Both the position numbers and the translations under genes were made by a program. Of a stretch of DNA of 64,000 nt, positions 25,538-36,004 are shown in pieces. This DNA is from Syntrophus aciditrophicus SB (GTDB taxonomy: Bacteria; Desulfobacterota; Syntrophia; Syntrophales; Syntrophaceae). The stretch lies in NCBI RefSeq assembly GCF_000013405.1, contig NC_007759.1:1055001-1119000 (forward strand), given 5' to 3'. The number at the start of each line of letters is the position of its first letter. Position 1 is the stretch's first letter. The notes under the pieces were generated by a model. The model was given only the letters and a program-made list of their open reading frames with translations, ran no database searches and was not told where the DNA came from.

Positions 25538-27631
25538 ATGAAATATTTTTTGGAGCCGGAATCTGTAGCCATGATCGGAACACCCAGACAAACGGGCCCG
25601 GACACGTACAATGGAGTAGAAATGATGCTCCGCTACGGCTACCAGGGACGCATCTATCCGATCAACCCGAAAGCCGATGAAATCTGTGGTCTCAGGGCAT
25701 TTCCCTCCATAACCGAAGTGCCGGAGACGGTAAACCTGGTGATTATCTCCATGGGTCGGGACCAGGTGGTTGCTGCTTTTAAAGAGTGCATTCAATCCGG
25801 TGTGAAGCGGGTGATGATCGTCAGCCAGGGTTTTGCCGATGCCGATCCGCATGGGGAGAAGCTCCAGAACGAGATCGTTCGGCTGGCTCGCGAGAGCGGC
25901 ATACGGGTTGTCGGCCCCAACACACTGGGAATTCTGAACAATTTCCGTAATTTCTCGACCAGCTTTGTCGATCTCATCAAACCGAAGAAGATTCCGCCGG
26001 TGTCGTTGATCGCCCAGACGGGTATGATCCAGGTGGCCTCGCACAACCTCGCCTATCATGACTGGGGAAAGGCACTCGATATTGGGAATGCCTGTGATGT
26101 GGATTTTGTCGACGCGTTGGAATATTTCGGAGCCGATCCGGAAACCCGGGTTATCGTGGTGCACATGGAAGGCATCATCCGGGGAAGGGAATTCCTGAAA
26201 GCAGCCTCCCGGATATCCCCTGACAAACCGATCATCATTTTCAAAACCGGAAGGACTACGGCCGGTGCCAAGGCCGCCCTCTCCCATACGGCTTCTCTTA
26301 CCGGGGAGGACGAAATCGCTGAGGCTGCCTTCAACCGCGCCGGCCTCATTCGCGTGAAAAATGGTTCCGAACTGAAAGATGCCATCCGTTCTTTTATACA
26401 GTTTGAAGATATGGAGGGGCCACGACTGGGAGTCCTGACCCCCACCGGAGCGGGAGGGATCATGGCAACGGATGCCTGTGAAGATTTCGGATTGAAGATT
26501 GCGGAATTGCCTGAGGGCCTTCCCGATAAGCTGAAAAAGGGGATACCGGACTGGGTTCACATCGGCAATCCTATCGACATCTGGCCTGTGGGCATGCTCG
26601 GGGGCGGTTACTCTCAGGCTTACAGAACCGCCCTGATGGAATTGCTGAAATCGCCGAAGGTCGATGGTGTTTTGGGGGTGACGGTAAGCGTGGATTCCCC
26701 CCTTCACAAAAATATTGACATTGTCGAGGCGGTTGCAGCCGCCCGGCGGGAAAGCGGCAGTCGGAAACCAATTGCCATGTGGGTCTATGGTTCGGGAACC
26801 GACGACACTGTGGAGCGCCTTGAACCCGCCACCGACAATGTCGCCTGCTTCGAATCCGTCGAGCGGGCTGCGCAGGGCCTGTCGTTTTGTTACCGCTACC
26901 ATCAGCTCAGAAAACGGGAAATCTCCTCCCAGCGGAGTTTCCCTTATGACCACGAGCAGGCCGAATCGCTGTTGCAGAAGGGAAGAGGGCGTAAGATCCT
27001 GCTTGGAGAGGATGCCCTTGCCCTGCTGGCCGCTTTCGGGATTCACGTATCGCGGGGAAAGATCGCACGAAACTGGAAAGAAATCAAAGAAGCGGCCGAC
27101 GAACTGTCTTATCCACTTGTCCTGAAGTTGTCAGGCGAAGCCTTTCTTCACAAAAGCGACTGGGGGGGGGTAATGACCGGGATTCGCAATAAAAAGGAGC
27201 TTCGTGAGGCCTTTCAGGGGATGAAAGAAAAGGTAAATGATCGCAATCCAGCGGTGAAAATCGGTTTCCATGTGCAGGAACAGGTCGGGGGAAAGGAACT
27301 CCTCGTTGGTCTCAAACTTGACGCACAGTTCGGCCATATCCTTGCCTGCGGATACGGAGGCATATACACGGAGGTCTTCAAGGACGTCAGCCGCGAACTC
27401 GTACCTGTTGGAAGGCCGGAGGCCGAAAAAATGATTTCGTCTCTGAAGATCTATCCTTTGCTGAAGGGCGTGCGTGGTGAAGCCTGTGTGGATTGGGAAG
27501 GGCTTCTGGAAACCCTGGAAAGGGTTTCTTTCCTGGCCACGGAGGTCCCGGACATCAAGGAACTGGACATCAATCCTCTGATGGCCGATGCCTCAGGCTG
27601 CGTGGCTGTCGATGCGCGGATTGTCTGGTAA
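25538..27631 (+). CDS. acyl-CoA synthetase (ADP-forming), fused alpha-beta
   Basis: 697-aa NDP-forming enzyme: acyl-CoA + ADP + Pi = acid + CoA + ATP. Order of domains: CoA-binding (about 1-130, VAMIGTPRQTG, RIYPINPKADEICG), two ligase-CoA flavodoxin-like domains (about 140-450) with the phospho-accepting His250 in KAALSHTASLTG, then an ATP-grasp domain (about 480-697; LALLAAFGIHVSRGK, LSYPLVLKLSGEAFLHKSDW, VQEQVGGKELLVGLKLDAQF, IKELDINPLMADASGCVAVD). In syntrophs and fermenters it conserves energy by making ATP at the end of acyl-CoA oxidation. The substrate (acetyl, propionyl or aryl) cannot be told. It is a single gene; the ribosome site is AAGGAGGAGG. Confidence 0.93.
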   Translation: MKYFLEPESVAMIGTPRQTGPDTYNGVEMMLRYGYQGRIYPINPKADEICGLRAFPSITEVPETVNLVIISMGRDQVVAAFKECIQSGVKRVMIVSQGFADADPHGEKLQNEIVRLARESGIRVVGPNTLGILNNFRNFSTSFVDLIKPKKIPPVSLIAQTGMIQVASHNLAYHDWGKALDIGNACDVDFVDALEYFGADPETRVIVVHMEGIIRGREFLKAASRISPDKPIIIFKTGRTTAGAKAALSHTASLTGEDEIAEAAFNRAGLIRVKNGSELKDAIRSFIQFEDMEGPRLGVLTPTGAGGIMATDACEDFGLKIAELPEGLPDKLKKGIPDWVHIGNPIDIWPVGMLGGGYSQAYRTALMELLKSPKVDGVLGVTVSVDSPLHKNIDIVEAVAAARRESGSRKPIAMWVYGSGTDDTVERLEPATDNVACFESVERAAQGLSFCYRYHQLRKREISSQRSFPYDHEQAESLLQKGRGRKILLGEDALALLAAFGIHVSRGKIARNWKEIKEAADELSYPLVLKLSGEAFLHKSDWGGVMTGIRNKKELREAFQGMKEKVNDRNPAVKIGFHVQEQVGGKELLVGLKLDAQFGHILACGYGGIYTEVFKDVSRELVPVGRPEAEKMISSLKIYPLLKGVRGEACVDWEGLLETLERVSFLATEVPDIKELDINPLMADASGCVAVDARIVW

Positions 27632-27988
27632 TTCAAATCTCAGTCATGGATGAATTGAGAAGATGTTGCTTTTCGTAATGCGAGTATATGCGGAGGGGTT
27701 TTTGTGTCATGAGGGTTGAAACACTGCAACAGAATGAATAAAACAAGAACGTGTCGGCTTTGGCGATGACTGGCCCCTCCGCGTACTTTATCCCTTTTTT
27801 TAAAGGAACTGCGACAATCTATCGCTGGTTGCTGGATTAATATCCCATCTGGTAAGAAGTTCCAAGGCGACTTCATTGTACGGTTATGTTGTAATGATAA
27901 ATTTTCATTACGCTGATATAATTTAGCCTGTTAAGATAAAATCTTTTTTGTTTATTTACTAAAATGAACTTCTCGAGGAGATTTGTCC
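27632..27988. other. intergenic, 357 bp
   Basis: No gene seen. It becomes AT-rich towards the right end. Confidence 0.4.
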
Positions 27989-28496
27989 ATGATTGCTGCT
28001 TTGAAACATGACAGTTTGTCCGAGGTTGCGGCAACAGATTGTGACAGGCCATTTATGGTCACCCTCTCTTTTTTCAACGGTAAAGTTCTGCCGGGATTAT
28101 TCAGTAAAGAAAATTATTAAGGGCGGCAGCAAAGGAAACAGTTACAGTCACCCGCATCTCTTTCTCGAAACAACTCACTGTCTCCGCTATGGCATTACCG
28201 TAACGCACCGGATTTTTTCCTTTAATGACAGCCGCCCATATCTTCAGTCGATGCCGACAACTTCCTCTCTTGACAATAATATTGCCGCCACAATAAGAAT
28301 TTACACTGCCGATCATGTGATCCACGACGCCATGGTGATGACCGGAGTCCGTCTTCCTGGCAAACAGGAAGTCAAGAACGAACTGGCGCGGCACTTTCCA
28401 GAAAGCTTCAGCCCTGTTGCCCGAATGTTTAACGTCATGTGTAACATTCAGCGTGACGTGGATCGACGAATGAAAGGTAATGATGTCAATCTGTGA
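27989..28496 (+). pseudogene. unknown gene, probably frameshifted
   Basis: The first frame (ATG 27989, GAGGAG before it) reads MIAALKHDSLSEVAATDCDR, then PFMVTLSFFNGKVLPGLFSK and stops at 28118. The coding character then moves to another frame from about 28110 (SKGNSYSHPHLFLETTHCLR, YTADHVIHDAMVMTGVRLPG, ending NIQRDVDRRMKGNDVNL). One indel near 28110 would join them into about 168 aa. Family not recognised. Confidence 0.4.
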
Positions 28497-28681
28497 AGAC
28501 CATGCCGAGGCATTCAGAATTAACTGACAACTGTTTGACTTTCGAGCGATTCAATGCAATATAGGGTGCAACATGAAAAGAGTTTTCTCTTCCGCAAAAT
28601 GGATGTTGAACTCGTGAAAATCTTTGGAACGAACCTGTGTCAAATCACTTATTATGGCTTAAGAAATAAAGGAGGTAGACT

Positions 28682-29062
28682 ATGGAAGGGTTGATCGGCG
28701 GACAAATGGGACTGCTATCCATGCAGGAACTGGTGGACAACATCAGGAAGGAATACGCGCCACTCCTCGTAGATGGCGAGGACGTCACTAAGGTCTTCAG
28801 GCTGCATAACGAAATGATCGTCTTCACGAACAAGCGGCTTATCCTTGTAGACCAGGCAGTAACGGGGAAAAAGGCCGCATACATAACAGTTCCCTATTCC
28901 CAGATTTCTGCCTTTGCTAAGGTGAGTACCGGTCTTCTCGACCTCGAAGCGAAACTGAAGATCTGGATCCACGGAAATCCAAAACCCATCGTCAAGGAAT
29001 TCAAGAAAGACAGCAATGTCAATGAGGTTTATCAACTGCTGAGTCAGGTCACCTTAGGTTGA
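28682..29062 (+). CDS. bacterial PH-domain protein (PF08000 type)
   Basis: 126 aa with an N-terminal helix (LSMQELVDNIRKEYAPLLVD) then a pleckstrin-homology-like beta barrel: VFRLHNEMIVFTNKRLILVD, KKAAYITVPYSQISAFAKVS and LEAKLKIWIHGNPKPIVKEF. The I-V-F-T-N-K-R-L-I-L motif is diagnostic. These cytoplasmic proteins form oligomers and are of unknown role, often stress-linked. The ribosome site is AAAGGAGG. The gene is alone and convergent with glnS. Confidence 0.9.
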   Translation: MEGLIGGQMGLLSMQELVDNIRKEYAPLLVDGEDVTKVFRLHNEMIVFTNKRLILVDQAVTGKKAAYITVPYSQISAFAKVSTGLLDLEAKLKIWIHGNPKPIVKEFKKDSNVNEVYQLLSQVTLG

Positions 29063-29122
29063 CCAGATCCATCTGTTGAGAATTGGTCGGTAAAAAACAG
29101 GACAGATGATGCATACGTGGCA

Positions 29123-29158
29123 AAGCTGCTCGATGATGTTTCCAATCATGAGCAGCTT
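29123..29158. terminator. hairpin between convergent genes
   Basis: AAGCTGCTC with GAGCAGCTT, plus an inner ATGAT/ATCAT, gives a 14-bp interrupted stem. There is no T tract on either strand. Its position between convergent genes suggests a bidirectional stop. Confidence 0.4.
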
Positions 29159-29270
29159 CCACTTATGAATTGAAAAAAATGAACTTGCGTTAACAGCGGC
29201 TTTCGGCTCGTTGATCTGGATATAAATCGGGCTGCCGCTCTTCGGGTGCGCATCCTTTGTCAAAGATCTG

Positions 29271-30959
29271 CTAATCCTTCTTTACACCGGCTGTCTTGGT
29301 CCATGAATCCCTCAGCGGAACGATGCGGTTAAAAACAGGCTTGCCGGCTGAGGCCTCCGGATCAACACAAAAATACCCCAGTCTTTCAAACTGATATTTG
29401 TTCCCCGCTTCCGCATTTTTCAGGCTCGATTCTGCATAGCAGGTTGTCAGGATCTCCAGAGAGCCGGGATTCAGGAATTTCATAAAATCTTCTTCGTTTC
29501 CCGGATCCTCGATGCTAAACAGCCGGTCGTACAATCTTACCTGGGCAGGTACAGCGTGCCGTGCCGAAACCCAGTGAATGACTCCTTGAACCTTGTGTCC
29601 GTCCGCTGGCGGCGCGTTGCGGGTCTCTGGATCATAGGTGCAGTGGAGCTCGCTGACTTCGCCGGTTTTCTCGTCTTTCACCATGCTTTCATATTTGATG
29701 ATGTAAGCATTTCTGAGACGGACTTCCCGTCCCGGTCCAAGACGGTGATATTTTTTCGGTGGATCTTCCATAAAGTCGTCTCGTTCGATATAAAGCTCCC
29801 TGGAAAAGGGAAGCATCCGCGTTCCCATCCCGGGATTTTGCGGATGGTTGGCGCACTCAATCTCTTCGACCTGATCTTCAGGATAATTATCGATCACAAC
29901 CCGCAGAGGCCGCAGGACGCATAATGCCCTTGGCGCATGGGCATTGAGATCCTCGCGGACGCAGTGTTCCAGCAGGGATATATCAATCAGATTATCGTTT
30001 TTGGCCACGCCGATATCGGCACAGAATGTCCGGATGGCTTCAGGTGTGTAGCCCCTGCGACGCATGCCTGCAACCGTCGGCATGCGGGGATCATCCCAGC
30101 CCTGAACATGCTTTTGGGTTACCAGTTCAATGAGCCGCCGCTTGCTGAGCACAGTATAGCTCAGATTAAGGCGGGCGAATTCGATCTGCCGCGGGCGCGA
30201 GCCTTCGATCAGTCTCTCTACGAACCAGTCGTACAGGGGACGGTTGTTTTCGAATTCAAGGGTGCAAATTGAATAGGTGATTCCTTCCAAAGCGTCGGAG
30301 AGGCAGTGGGCGAAGTCGTACATGGGATAAATGACCCAGTTTGATCCAGTCCTGTAGTGAGGCTCCCGTTTAATGCGATAGATGATCGGATCCCGCATGA
30401 CTATATTCGAAGAAGCCATATCGATTTTTGCCCGCAGGACATGGGCGCCGTCGGCGAACTCGCCGGCCCGCATCCGTGAAAAGAGGTCCAGATTCTCTTC
30501 TACGGAACGGTTTCGATAGGGGCTTTCCTTGCCCGGTTCCGTGAATGTTCCTCGATGTTCCCGAATCTCGTCAGGACTCAGACTGCAGACATAGGCGCTG
30601 CCGCTTTTGATGAGCTCAACAGCGAAGGAATAAAGCTGCTCGAAATAATCGGAGGCATAAAAGAGACGGTCCTGCCAGTGAAATCCCAGCCAGTGCACAT
30701 CGTGGATGATCGATTCCACGAATTCCATGGATTCGCCCATCGGGTCTGTATCGTCCATCCGGAGATTGCAGGTTCCCTGGTATTGCGAGGCAATCCCGAA
30801 GTTGAGGCATACCGACTTGGCGTGACCGATATGGATGTAGCCGTTCGGCTCCGGCGGGAAACGGGTGGCAACACGGCCGCCGTGTTTGTTTGTCCGCAGG
30901 TCTTCATCGATGATGTCCCGGATAAAATCACTGGGGTTTGAGGTCGTCGGTTGCATCAT
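29271..30959 (-). CDS. glnS: glutamine--tRNA ligase
   Basis: 562-aa class I aminoacyl-tRNA synthetase that charges tRNA-Gln. The HIGH motif is HIGH at residues 43-46 ([16 protein letters not shown]), the KMSKS-type motif is VLSKRRLIE, and other GlnRS marks are [20 protein letters not shown] and [20 protein letters not shown]. The C-terminal two-barrel anticodon domain is complete (from about residue 345; [14 protein letters not shown]). Presence of GlnRS means Gln-tRNA can be made directly, not only by the GatCAB route. The ribosome site AAGGAG lies 7 bases before the ATG. It stands alone. Confidence 0.97.
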   Translation of the reverse strand: MMQPTTSNPSDFIRDIIDEDLRTNKHGGRVATRFPPEPNGYIHIGHAKSVCLNFGIASQYQGTCNLRMDDTDPMGESMEFVESIIHDVHWLGFHWQDRLFYASDYFEQLYSFAVELIKSGSAYVCSLSPDEIREHRGTFTEPGKESPYRNRSVEENLDLFSRMRAGEFADGAHVLRAKIDMASSNIVMRDPIIYRIKREPHYRTGSNWVIYPMYDFAHCLSDALEGITYSICTLEFENNRPLYDWFVERLIEGSRPRQIEFARLNLSYTVLSKRRLIELVTQKHVQGWDDPRMPTVAGMRRRGYTPEAIRTFCADIGVAKNDNLIDISLLEHCVREDLNAHAPRALCVLRPLRVVIDNYPEDQVEEIECANHPQNPGMGTRMLPFSRELYIERDDFMEDPPKKYHRLGPGREVRLRNAYIIKYESMVKDEKTGEVSELHCTYDPETRNAPPADGHKVQGVIHWVSARHAVPAQVRLYDRLFSIEDPGNEEDFMKFLNPGSLEILTTCYAESSLKNAEAGNKYQFERLGYFCVDPEASAGKPVFNRIVPLRDSWTKTAGVKKD

Positions 30960-31521
30960 ATTGTAACTCCTTCACTTTTCCTTTCGTTCAGATGTCAGGG
31001 ATTCCGGGCGGAAGCCCTCCCTTTTTTGAAAATCCTTCCTGTTGAATGTCAGTTTGGGATAACCGCACGCTATCGGCTTGGAGGCAGTAATCAGACAGCA
31101 GCGACCATCCTTTTCCGCCGTGCAGCTCCTGAATTCCGCTTATTTTCTCTTCTGCTGTATCGCAGTTAAAAACAATGTCTCTTTCAGGCAGGTTTTCAAC
31201 AAACACAAGCCTGCCTGTCCGGCCCCTCCGTATGGGTGAATGAGGGCCGCCGCCTTTATGAAACCCGCTGCTTATCAGGCAGATGCCGGTTGGATATCTA
31301 TTATATTCATGGAAATATATCAAGGGTATAAACTTTGAGATGATGGTTATCTTTTGACTCGGGGAACGCTTTATTGCGGGATATCGGTAAACATTTTTTT
31401 AGCCGGAGCAATGACTTGAGGAAGGAGCGGCACAGGAAAATGACCATGCTTAAACCGATCCTGCCCCGGGATGACCAGATCCGGCACGATAAAACAAACC
31501 TCAGAATTTCCCTTTTTGTTC
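30960..31521. other. intergenic between glnS and selD, 562 bp
   Basis: No gene I can support. The minus-strand frame at 30988-31323 (111 aa) has some coding character (RTGRLVFVENLPERDIVFNC) but no recognisable family. Just after selD a short frame reads IVPDLVIPGQDRFKHGHFPV on the minus strand without a good start. Confidence 0.35.
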
Positions 31522-32574
31522 CTATTCCACGATAATCCGGCCGGCCGGAGAGGAAAGGACTTCGCCGACAATGGACGCTTCCCGCACGCCGGCTGCGTGC
31601 AGTCTGCCCAGGCAGGGTTCCGCCTGGTCGGCGGCCAGCGCAAAGAGCAGTCCTCCGGAAGTCTGAGGATCGAAAAGAATATCAAAACGCCATTCGGGAC
31701 AGTCGGGATGGACATCGATCAAAGGCATGCGGAAGTCCCGATTCCGATAAAGTCCCGCGGGCAGAATTCCCATTTCCGCCAGTTCCCGGATTCCCGGGAA
31801 GCAGGGGACCCGGTCGGAGAAGAACCGGATGCCGATTTCCTGTCCTTCGATCATTTCCGCGGCGTGTCCGAGCAGCCCGAAGCCGGTGATATCCGTGCAG
31901 GCATGAACGTCCGGGGTCGTCTGAACAATGTCTCCTGCAATCTTGTTCAGGGTGTTCATGGAACTTATCGAACAGGCGATCAGGGCTTCATCGGCGATCC
32001 CGGCCTTGATGGCCGTGCCGGCAATGCCTGTTCCCAGGGCTTTCGTCAGGATAAGCCGGTCTCCCGGGCGGGCGCCGGAATTGAGCAGGACCTTTTCGGG
32101 ATGGACGGTTCCGGTTACGGAAAGCCCATACTTCAGTTCCGGATCTTCCACACTATGGCCGCCGATCAGCAGTACGCCCGCCTCACGCATCTTGTTCAGC
32201 CCGCCGAGAAGAATCTGCCGAAGAATGGAGATGTTCATTTTCTTGATGGGAAAGCAGACGATGTTCATGGCCGTCAGCGGCGTACCGCCCATGGCGTAGA
32301 CGTCGCTCAGGGCATTGACCACGGCAATCTGGCCGAAGGTATAGGGATCATCCACAATGGGCGTGAAAAAATCCACCGTCTGGATGATGGCGAGATCTTC
32401 CCGGAGTTTGTAAACTCCCGCGTCTTCCCCATGCTCCATCCCAACGATCAGATTGGGGTCAGAGATCAGGGGGAAATCGCATAAGGCTTCTTTCAGGTCT
32501 CCCGGACCGATCTTGCAGGCTCACCCGGCTCCGGAAACGGTTTCAGTCAGGCGTGGTTTCGGGGAATCTTCCAT
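31522..32574 (-). CDS. selD: selenide, water dikinase, itself a selenoprotein (Sec18)
   Basis: 350 aa. It makes selenophosphate from selenide and ATP, the selenium donor for Sec-tRNA. Read through the TGA at 32521-32523, the N-terminus becomes VSGAGUACKIGPGDLKEAL, the known active-site motif of SelD with Sec in place of Cys. The rest is a full enzyme: LIVGMEHGEDAGVYKL, QTVDFFTPIVDDPYTFGQIA, NALSDVYAMGG, LLIGGHSVEDPELKYGLSVT and ACTDITGFGLLGHAAEM. ATG 32574 is used (AGGAG 8 bases upstream). It is divergent from the LysR gene, with 178 bases between them. Confidence 0.95.
32496..32523 (-). promoter_or_regulatory. SECIS element of selD
   Basis: Thirteen bases... after the TGA, GGTC (32508-32505) pairs with GACC (32499-32496) around a CGGGA loop. 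The position, 12 bases from the TGA, and the GGUC type sequence suit a bacterial SECIS. The stem is short and was judged by eye. Confidence 0.55.
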
Positions 32575-32752
32575 TGGAAAAGCTCCTGTACTGCTTTTAT
32601 TTTCATGTGTCTCTTTCATCCCGGCTGCCTGCAGCCGCAGAGGGAAAAAGAGGATAGCGGCATGATCATGAGAATGCAAGACTATAAGAGAAAGAAGAAA
32701 GGATGTCAAATTCATCTGAGTGCTTCAAACGGATTGATTATTCCTTTCGGTT

Positions 32753-33712
32753 ATGATAGCAGTCGCAGTCATGGCATACGACGGTTTTCGGAACATTACC
32801 ATTCAGCAGCTTGAAACCCTGGTCGCTCTCGTCGAAGAACGGAGCTTCAGCCGGGCTTCCCGGCGGGTTTGTCTCACCCAGCCTTCCCTGACCAAACATG
32901 TAAAAAACATGGAAGAGGTCCTGAATGTCCGACTGGTCAATCGGGAGCGCATGGGTATTTCCCTGACTCCGGAGGGAAAGGTTCTTTACGATTATGCACG
33001 GAAACTGCTTCATCTGAGGGAAGAGGCCGGGGAACGGCTGGTCCGGACTCAGGATCATACGGGTGGTGTTATCGACATGCACGCCAGTACGATCCCCGCA
33101 ACCTATATTCTCCCTTATGTCCTCAGTGATTTCCGTAAGATCCATCCGGATATCCGGGTGAATGTCCAGATGGCGGACAGCGAGGAGTCCATGGACGCGA
33201 TCCTGAACCAGCAGTCGGAGATCGGCATCATCGGGAAGAAGCCGTTGAATCAGAAACTGAACGTAGAGCCTCTCTGGGAAGACCGACTGATTCTTGCAGT
33301 TCCCCGAGGGCATCGTATGGCTGGCAGGGGAATGGTCACCTGGGCGGAGCTGGCGGGGGAACCCTTTGTCGTTCGGGAAAAAGGGTCTGCCACGCGTGAG
33401 GTCTTCGAGCGATATCTCCGGGATGCGTTAAACTGGACACTTTCGAGATTGCATATCGCTGTTGAACTCGGGAGTTCCGAGGCAGTAAAGGAAGCGGTGA
33501 TTGCGGGACTTGGAATTTCCATGATTTCCATCCATGCAGTTGAGCGGGAGCTTCTTTCCGGTCTTCTGTACGAAGTGCCCGTTGAGGACTGCCGCATCGA
33601 ACGCTCTTTTTATCTGATTTATCGTCGGCAGCTCGCTTTGATGCGTCACCACCAGATTTTTCTGGATTTTGTCCGAAGTCATAAAATTCATCGGGAACAG
33701 CTCCCTGCTTAG
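32753..33712 (+). CDS. LysR-type regulator, selenium-metabolism-associated type
   Basis: 319 aa. N-terminal winged HTH (ITIQQLETLVALVEERSFSR, ASRRVCLTQPSLTKHVKNME) and a periplasmic-binding-like effector domain (STIPATYILPYVLSDFRKIH, IGIIGKKPLNQKLNVEPLWE, VKEAVIAGLGISMISIHAVE). It is divergent from selD, the location that gave one LysR subgroup its name of selenium-metabolism-associated regulator; relatives include CysB/CysL-like activators that sense sulfur compounds. It probably controls selD or its own gene. ATG 32753 is the first start; ATG 32771 is also possible, neither has a strong ribosome site. Confidence 0.88.
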   Translation: MIAVAVMAYDGFRNITIQQLETLVALVEERSFSRASRRVCLTQPSLTKHVKNMEEVLNVRLVNRERMGISLTPEGKVLYDYARKLLHLREEAGERLVRTQDHTGGVIDMHASTIPATYILPYVLSDFRKIHPDIRVNVQMADSEESMDAILNQQSEIGIIGKKPLNQKLNVEPLWEDRLILAVPRGHRMAGRGMVTWAELAGEPFVVREKGSATREVFERYLRDALNWTLSRLHIAVELGSSEAVKEAVIAGLGISMISIHAVERELLSGLLYEVPVEDCRIERSFYLIYRRQLALMRHHQIFLDFVRSHKIHREQLPA

Positions 33713-33834
33713 AAGGTTCAACGTTCCAAATTCTATGTCTCTCATCGGGAAATGCTATCCTGGAACTTCGAACTTTGAAGGTGGAATTCAGCGTTCCACG
33801 CCGTCGGGAAAAGTTGCACCGTATGGGGGAATTC

Positions 33835-35226
33835 ATGAGAGAGAGAATCCTGTATTACAGCACGAATTGTTACCTCGATAATGTTGAAGGAATGGAGCCG
33901 TTCAAGGATCGAGTTTCCTTCCGGGAAGCCCTGCTTCTGGGGCAGGCTCCGGATGAAGGACTGTTCATGCCCGAGAGCATTCCCCAACTGTCCCTCGACG
34001 AGATCCTGAATCTGAAAGGCAGGCCCTATACGGCGGCCGCTCTGCTGGTGGCGGAGGCTTATCTCGGGGCGGATCTGCCTCTGGAAACTCTGAAGGCGGT
34101 GATTGAATCTTCCTATAATTATGAAGTTCCCCTGGAACGCGTTGTGGACCGTCGGTATGTTCTCCGACTCGACCGGGGACCGACGGCTTCCTTCAAGGAT
34201 TTCGCGGCCCGGATGATGGCCCGCCTGATGAGTCATTTTCGCGATCCGGGAAAGCGCCTCAATGTCCTGGTGGCCACTTCGGGGGATACAGGCAGTGCCG
34301 TGGGGGAAGCCTTTAAGGGCGTTGCCGGAATTGACGTCTATATCCTGTATCCCCGGGAAGAGGTGAGTGGCCGGCAGAAAAAGCAGTTGGACACCATCGG
34401 CGGCAATGTCCGGACCCTGTCCGTGGAAGGAAAGTTCGATGACTGCCAGGATCTCGTCAAACAGGCCTTTGCCGATCCCGCCCTGGCGGGATTGAATCTG
34501 ACCTCCGCCAATTCCATCAATTTCGGCCGGATTCTACCCCAGATGATTTATTATGTTTATGCCTATGCCCAGCTTGCCGAAAGGGGGGAAGAGATCGTCT
34601 TTTCCGTGCCGTCTGGAAACTTCGGAGACGCCCTGGGATGTGAATACGCACGGCGCATGGGCCTGCCCGTCGCCCAACTGGTGATGCCCACCAACGAGAA
34701 CGACGAGTTTCCCCGTTTTCTGAAAACCGGCCGTTACGAAAAGATATCGCCTTCTCTTGCCTGTCTGTCGAATGCCATGAACGTCGGCCATCCGAGCAAT
34801 CTGGCCCGGTTTTTTGACTTATACGGGGGGACAGTGGACCGGACAGGTCGTGTGCACAAGATGCCGGATCTGGAAGAGATGAGGAACAATATCTTCTCCG
34901 TTTCTGTCTCCGATGAGGAAACCCGGCGGACGATCCGAAGGGCTTACGATTCGTACGGACTGATTCTGGAACCACATGGAGCTGTGGGCTGGCGGGGTCT
35001 TGAACTCTATCTGGAACAGACCGGGAGGAAAGTGCTCTGTGTATCCCTGGAAACGGCTCATCCGGCAAAATTCCCCGAAGAAATCGTTTCGCTGCTGGGC
35101 ATCAGTCCCGAGTTGCCGGCAAGCATGCGGGATATCGACTCGCGAACCGGCGAACCCCTGCCGATGACAGGCGATTACAATGTATTTCGTAAATTTTTGG
35201 AAAAAACGTTAAAGGCCATGGATTGA
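33835..35226 (+). CDS. thrC: threonine synthase
   Basis: 463-aa PLP enzyme: O-phosphohomoserine to threonine. Marks are VSFREALLLGQAPDEGLFMP, the PLP lysine Lys121 in RGPTASFKDFAARMMARLM, VATSGDTGSAVGEAFKG, SVEGKFDDCQDLVKQAFADP, LTSANSINFGRILPQMIYYV and FSVPSGNFGDALGCEYARRM. It belongs to the E. coli/yeast-like class with the N-terminal extension. ATG 33835 is preferred over 33823 because GGGGGA stands before it. Not obviously part of an operon; other thr genes are absent. Confidence 0.95.
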   Translation: MRERILYYSTNCYLDNVEGMEPFKDRVSFREALLLGQAPDEGLFMPESIPQLSLDEILNLKGRPYTAAALLVAEAYLGADLPLETLKAVIESSYNYEVPLERVVDRRYVLRLDRGPTASFKDFAARMMARLMSHFRDPGKRLNVLVATSGDTGSAVGEAFKGVAGIDVYILYPREEVSGRQKKQLDTIGGNVRTLSVEGKFDDCQDLVKQAFADPALAGLNLTSANSINFGRILPQMIYYVYAYAQLAERGEEIVFSVPSGNFGDALGCEYARRMGLPVAQLVMPTNENDEFPRFLKTGRYEKISPSLACLSNAMNVGHPSNLARFFDLYGGTVDRTGRVHKMPDLEEMRNNIFSVSVSDEETRRTIRRAYDSYGLILEPHGAVGWRGLELYLEQTGRKVLCVSLETAHPAKFPEEIVSLLGISPELPASMRDIDSRTGEPLPMTGDYNVFRKFLEKTLKAMD

Positions 35227-35250
35227 AATGGCCATTCCCTGGGCTGAAAT

Positions 35251-35280
35251 CAAGCCTGTCCAAGGCGATGAACAGGCTTG
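35251..35280. terminator. hairpin between convergent thrC and hrb
   Basis: CAAGCCTGT pairs perfectly with ACAGGCTTG (9 bp, 12-base loop). No T tract is seen. Likely transcription stop for both strands. Confidence 0.4.
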
Positions 35281-35299
35281 CTGAAAATCCCGTTTTGCC

Positions 35300-36004
35300 C
35301 TATCCGCCCTTTTCAAACTGGGATTTGTCCGCGCCGCAGATCGGGCAGGTCCAGTCATCGGGGAGATCTTCAAACGCTGTTCCGGGAGCGATGCCCGATT
35401 CGGGATCACCTTGCTCCGGGTCATAAACATACCCGCAGATTGTGCAAGTGTATTTCTCCATTTTCCCTCCTGTTTGCGGGGCCGCTGTCGGCTCCTTTTT
35501 TTCTTCCCTGTATGTCGGAGCGTTTTTGGGAGACTTTCCGCCTTTGACTTCATGATAGTAGGCGTAGGTCATGGGTTCTTCGTCGCTGACGATTTCGCAG
35601 TCGACAATTTTTCCGATAAAAAGGGTGTGGGTGCCGCAGTCCTTTTCGTCGATCACTTCCGCCTCCATGTAAGCCACCGTATGATCCAGAACAATCGGGA
35701 CCTCCAGAACGCCCATTTTGAAGGAAACATCCGCGAACTTGTTGACTGTGCGGCCTGACTTGAATCCGAACAGGCCGATCAGGTTCATCGGGGCTGCTTT
35801 TGCGAGAACAGAGACGGTAAACTTCCTGCTGGCTTGAATGAACTCATGGGTGAGATTGTTTTTATTGATGCTTGCCACAACCGTGGGCGGGTCAGATGTT
35901 GCCTGAAAAACCGAATTTGCGACCTGACCGTTGAATTGACCGTCCTTACGGGAAGAAACGATATAGACGCCGTAACTCATCTTGAAAAATGCGGCGCTGT
36001 TCAT
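35300..36004 (-). CDS. hrb: flavin reductase-rubredoxin fusion (high molecular weight rubredoxin)
   Basis: 234 aa. Residues about 1-165 form a flavin reductase-like FMN domain ([60 protein letters not shown], the tail [20 protein letters not shown]). After a Pro/Lys linker comes a complete rubredoxin ([20 protein letters not shown] and [14 protein letters not shown]) with four Cys for one iron. In Moorella the fusion passes electrons from NADH to flavodiiron proteins that remove O2 or NO, so an oxidative-stress role is likely. ATG 36004 has AAGGAG before it. Confidence 0.93.
   Translation of the reverse strand: MNSAAFFKMSYGVYIVSSRKDGQFNGQVANSVFQATSDPPTVVASINKNNLTHEFIQASRKFTVSVLAKAAPMNLIGLFGFKSGRTVNKFADVSFKMGVLEVPIVLDHTVAYMEAEVIDEKDCGTHTLFIGKIVDCEIVSDEEPMTYAYYHEVKGGKSPKNAPTYREEKKEPTAAPQTGGKMEKYTCTICGYVYDPEQGDPESGIAPGTAFEDLPDDWTCPICGADKSQFEKGG

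Noticed and set aside
25493-27046. Antisense open frame of 517 aa opposite the acyl-CoA synthetase
   Set aside because: Low-complexity translation opposite a gene with complete catalytic motifs.
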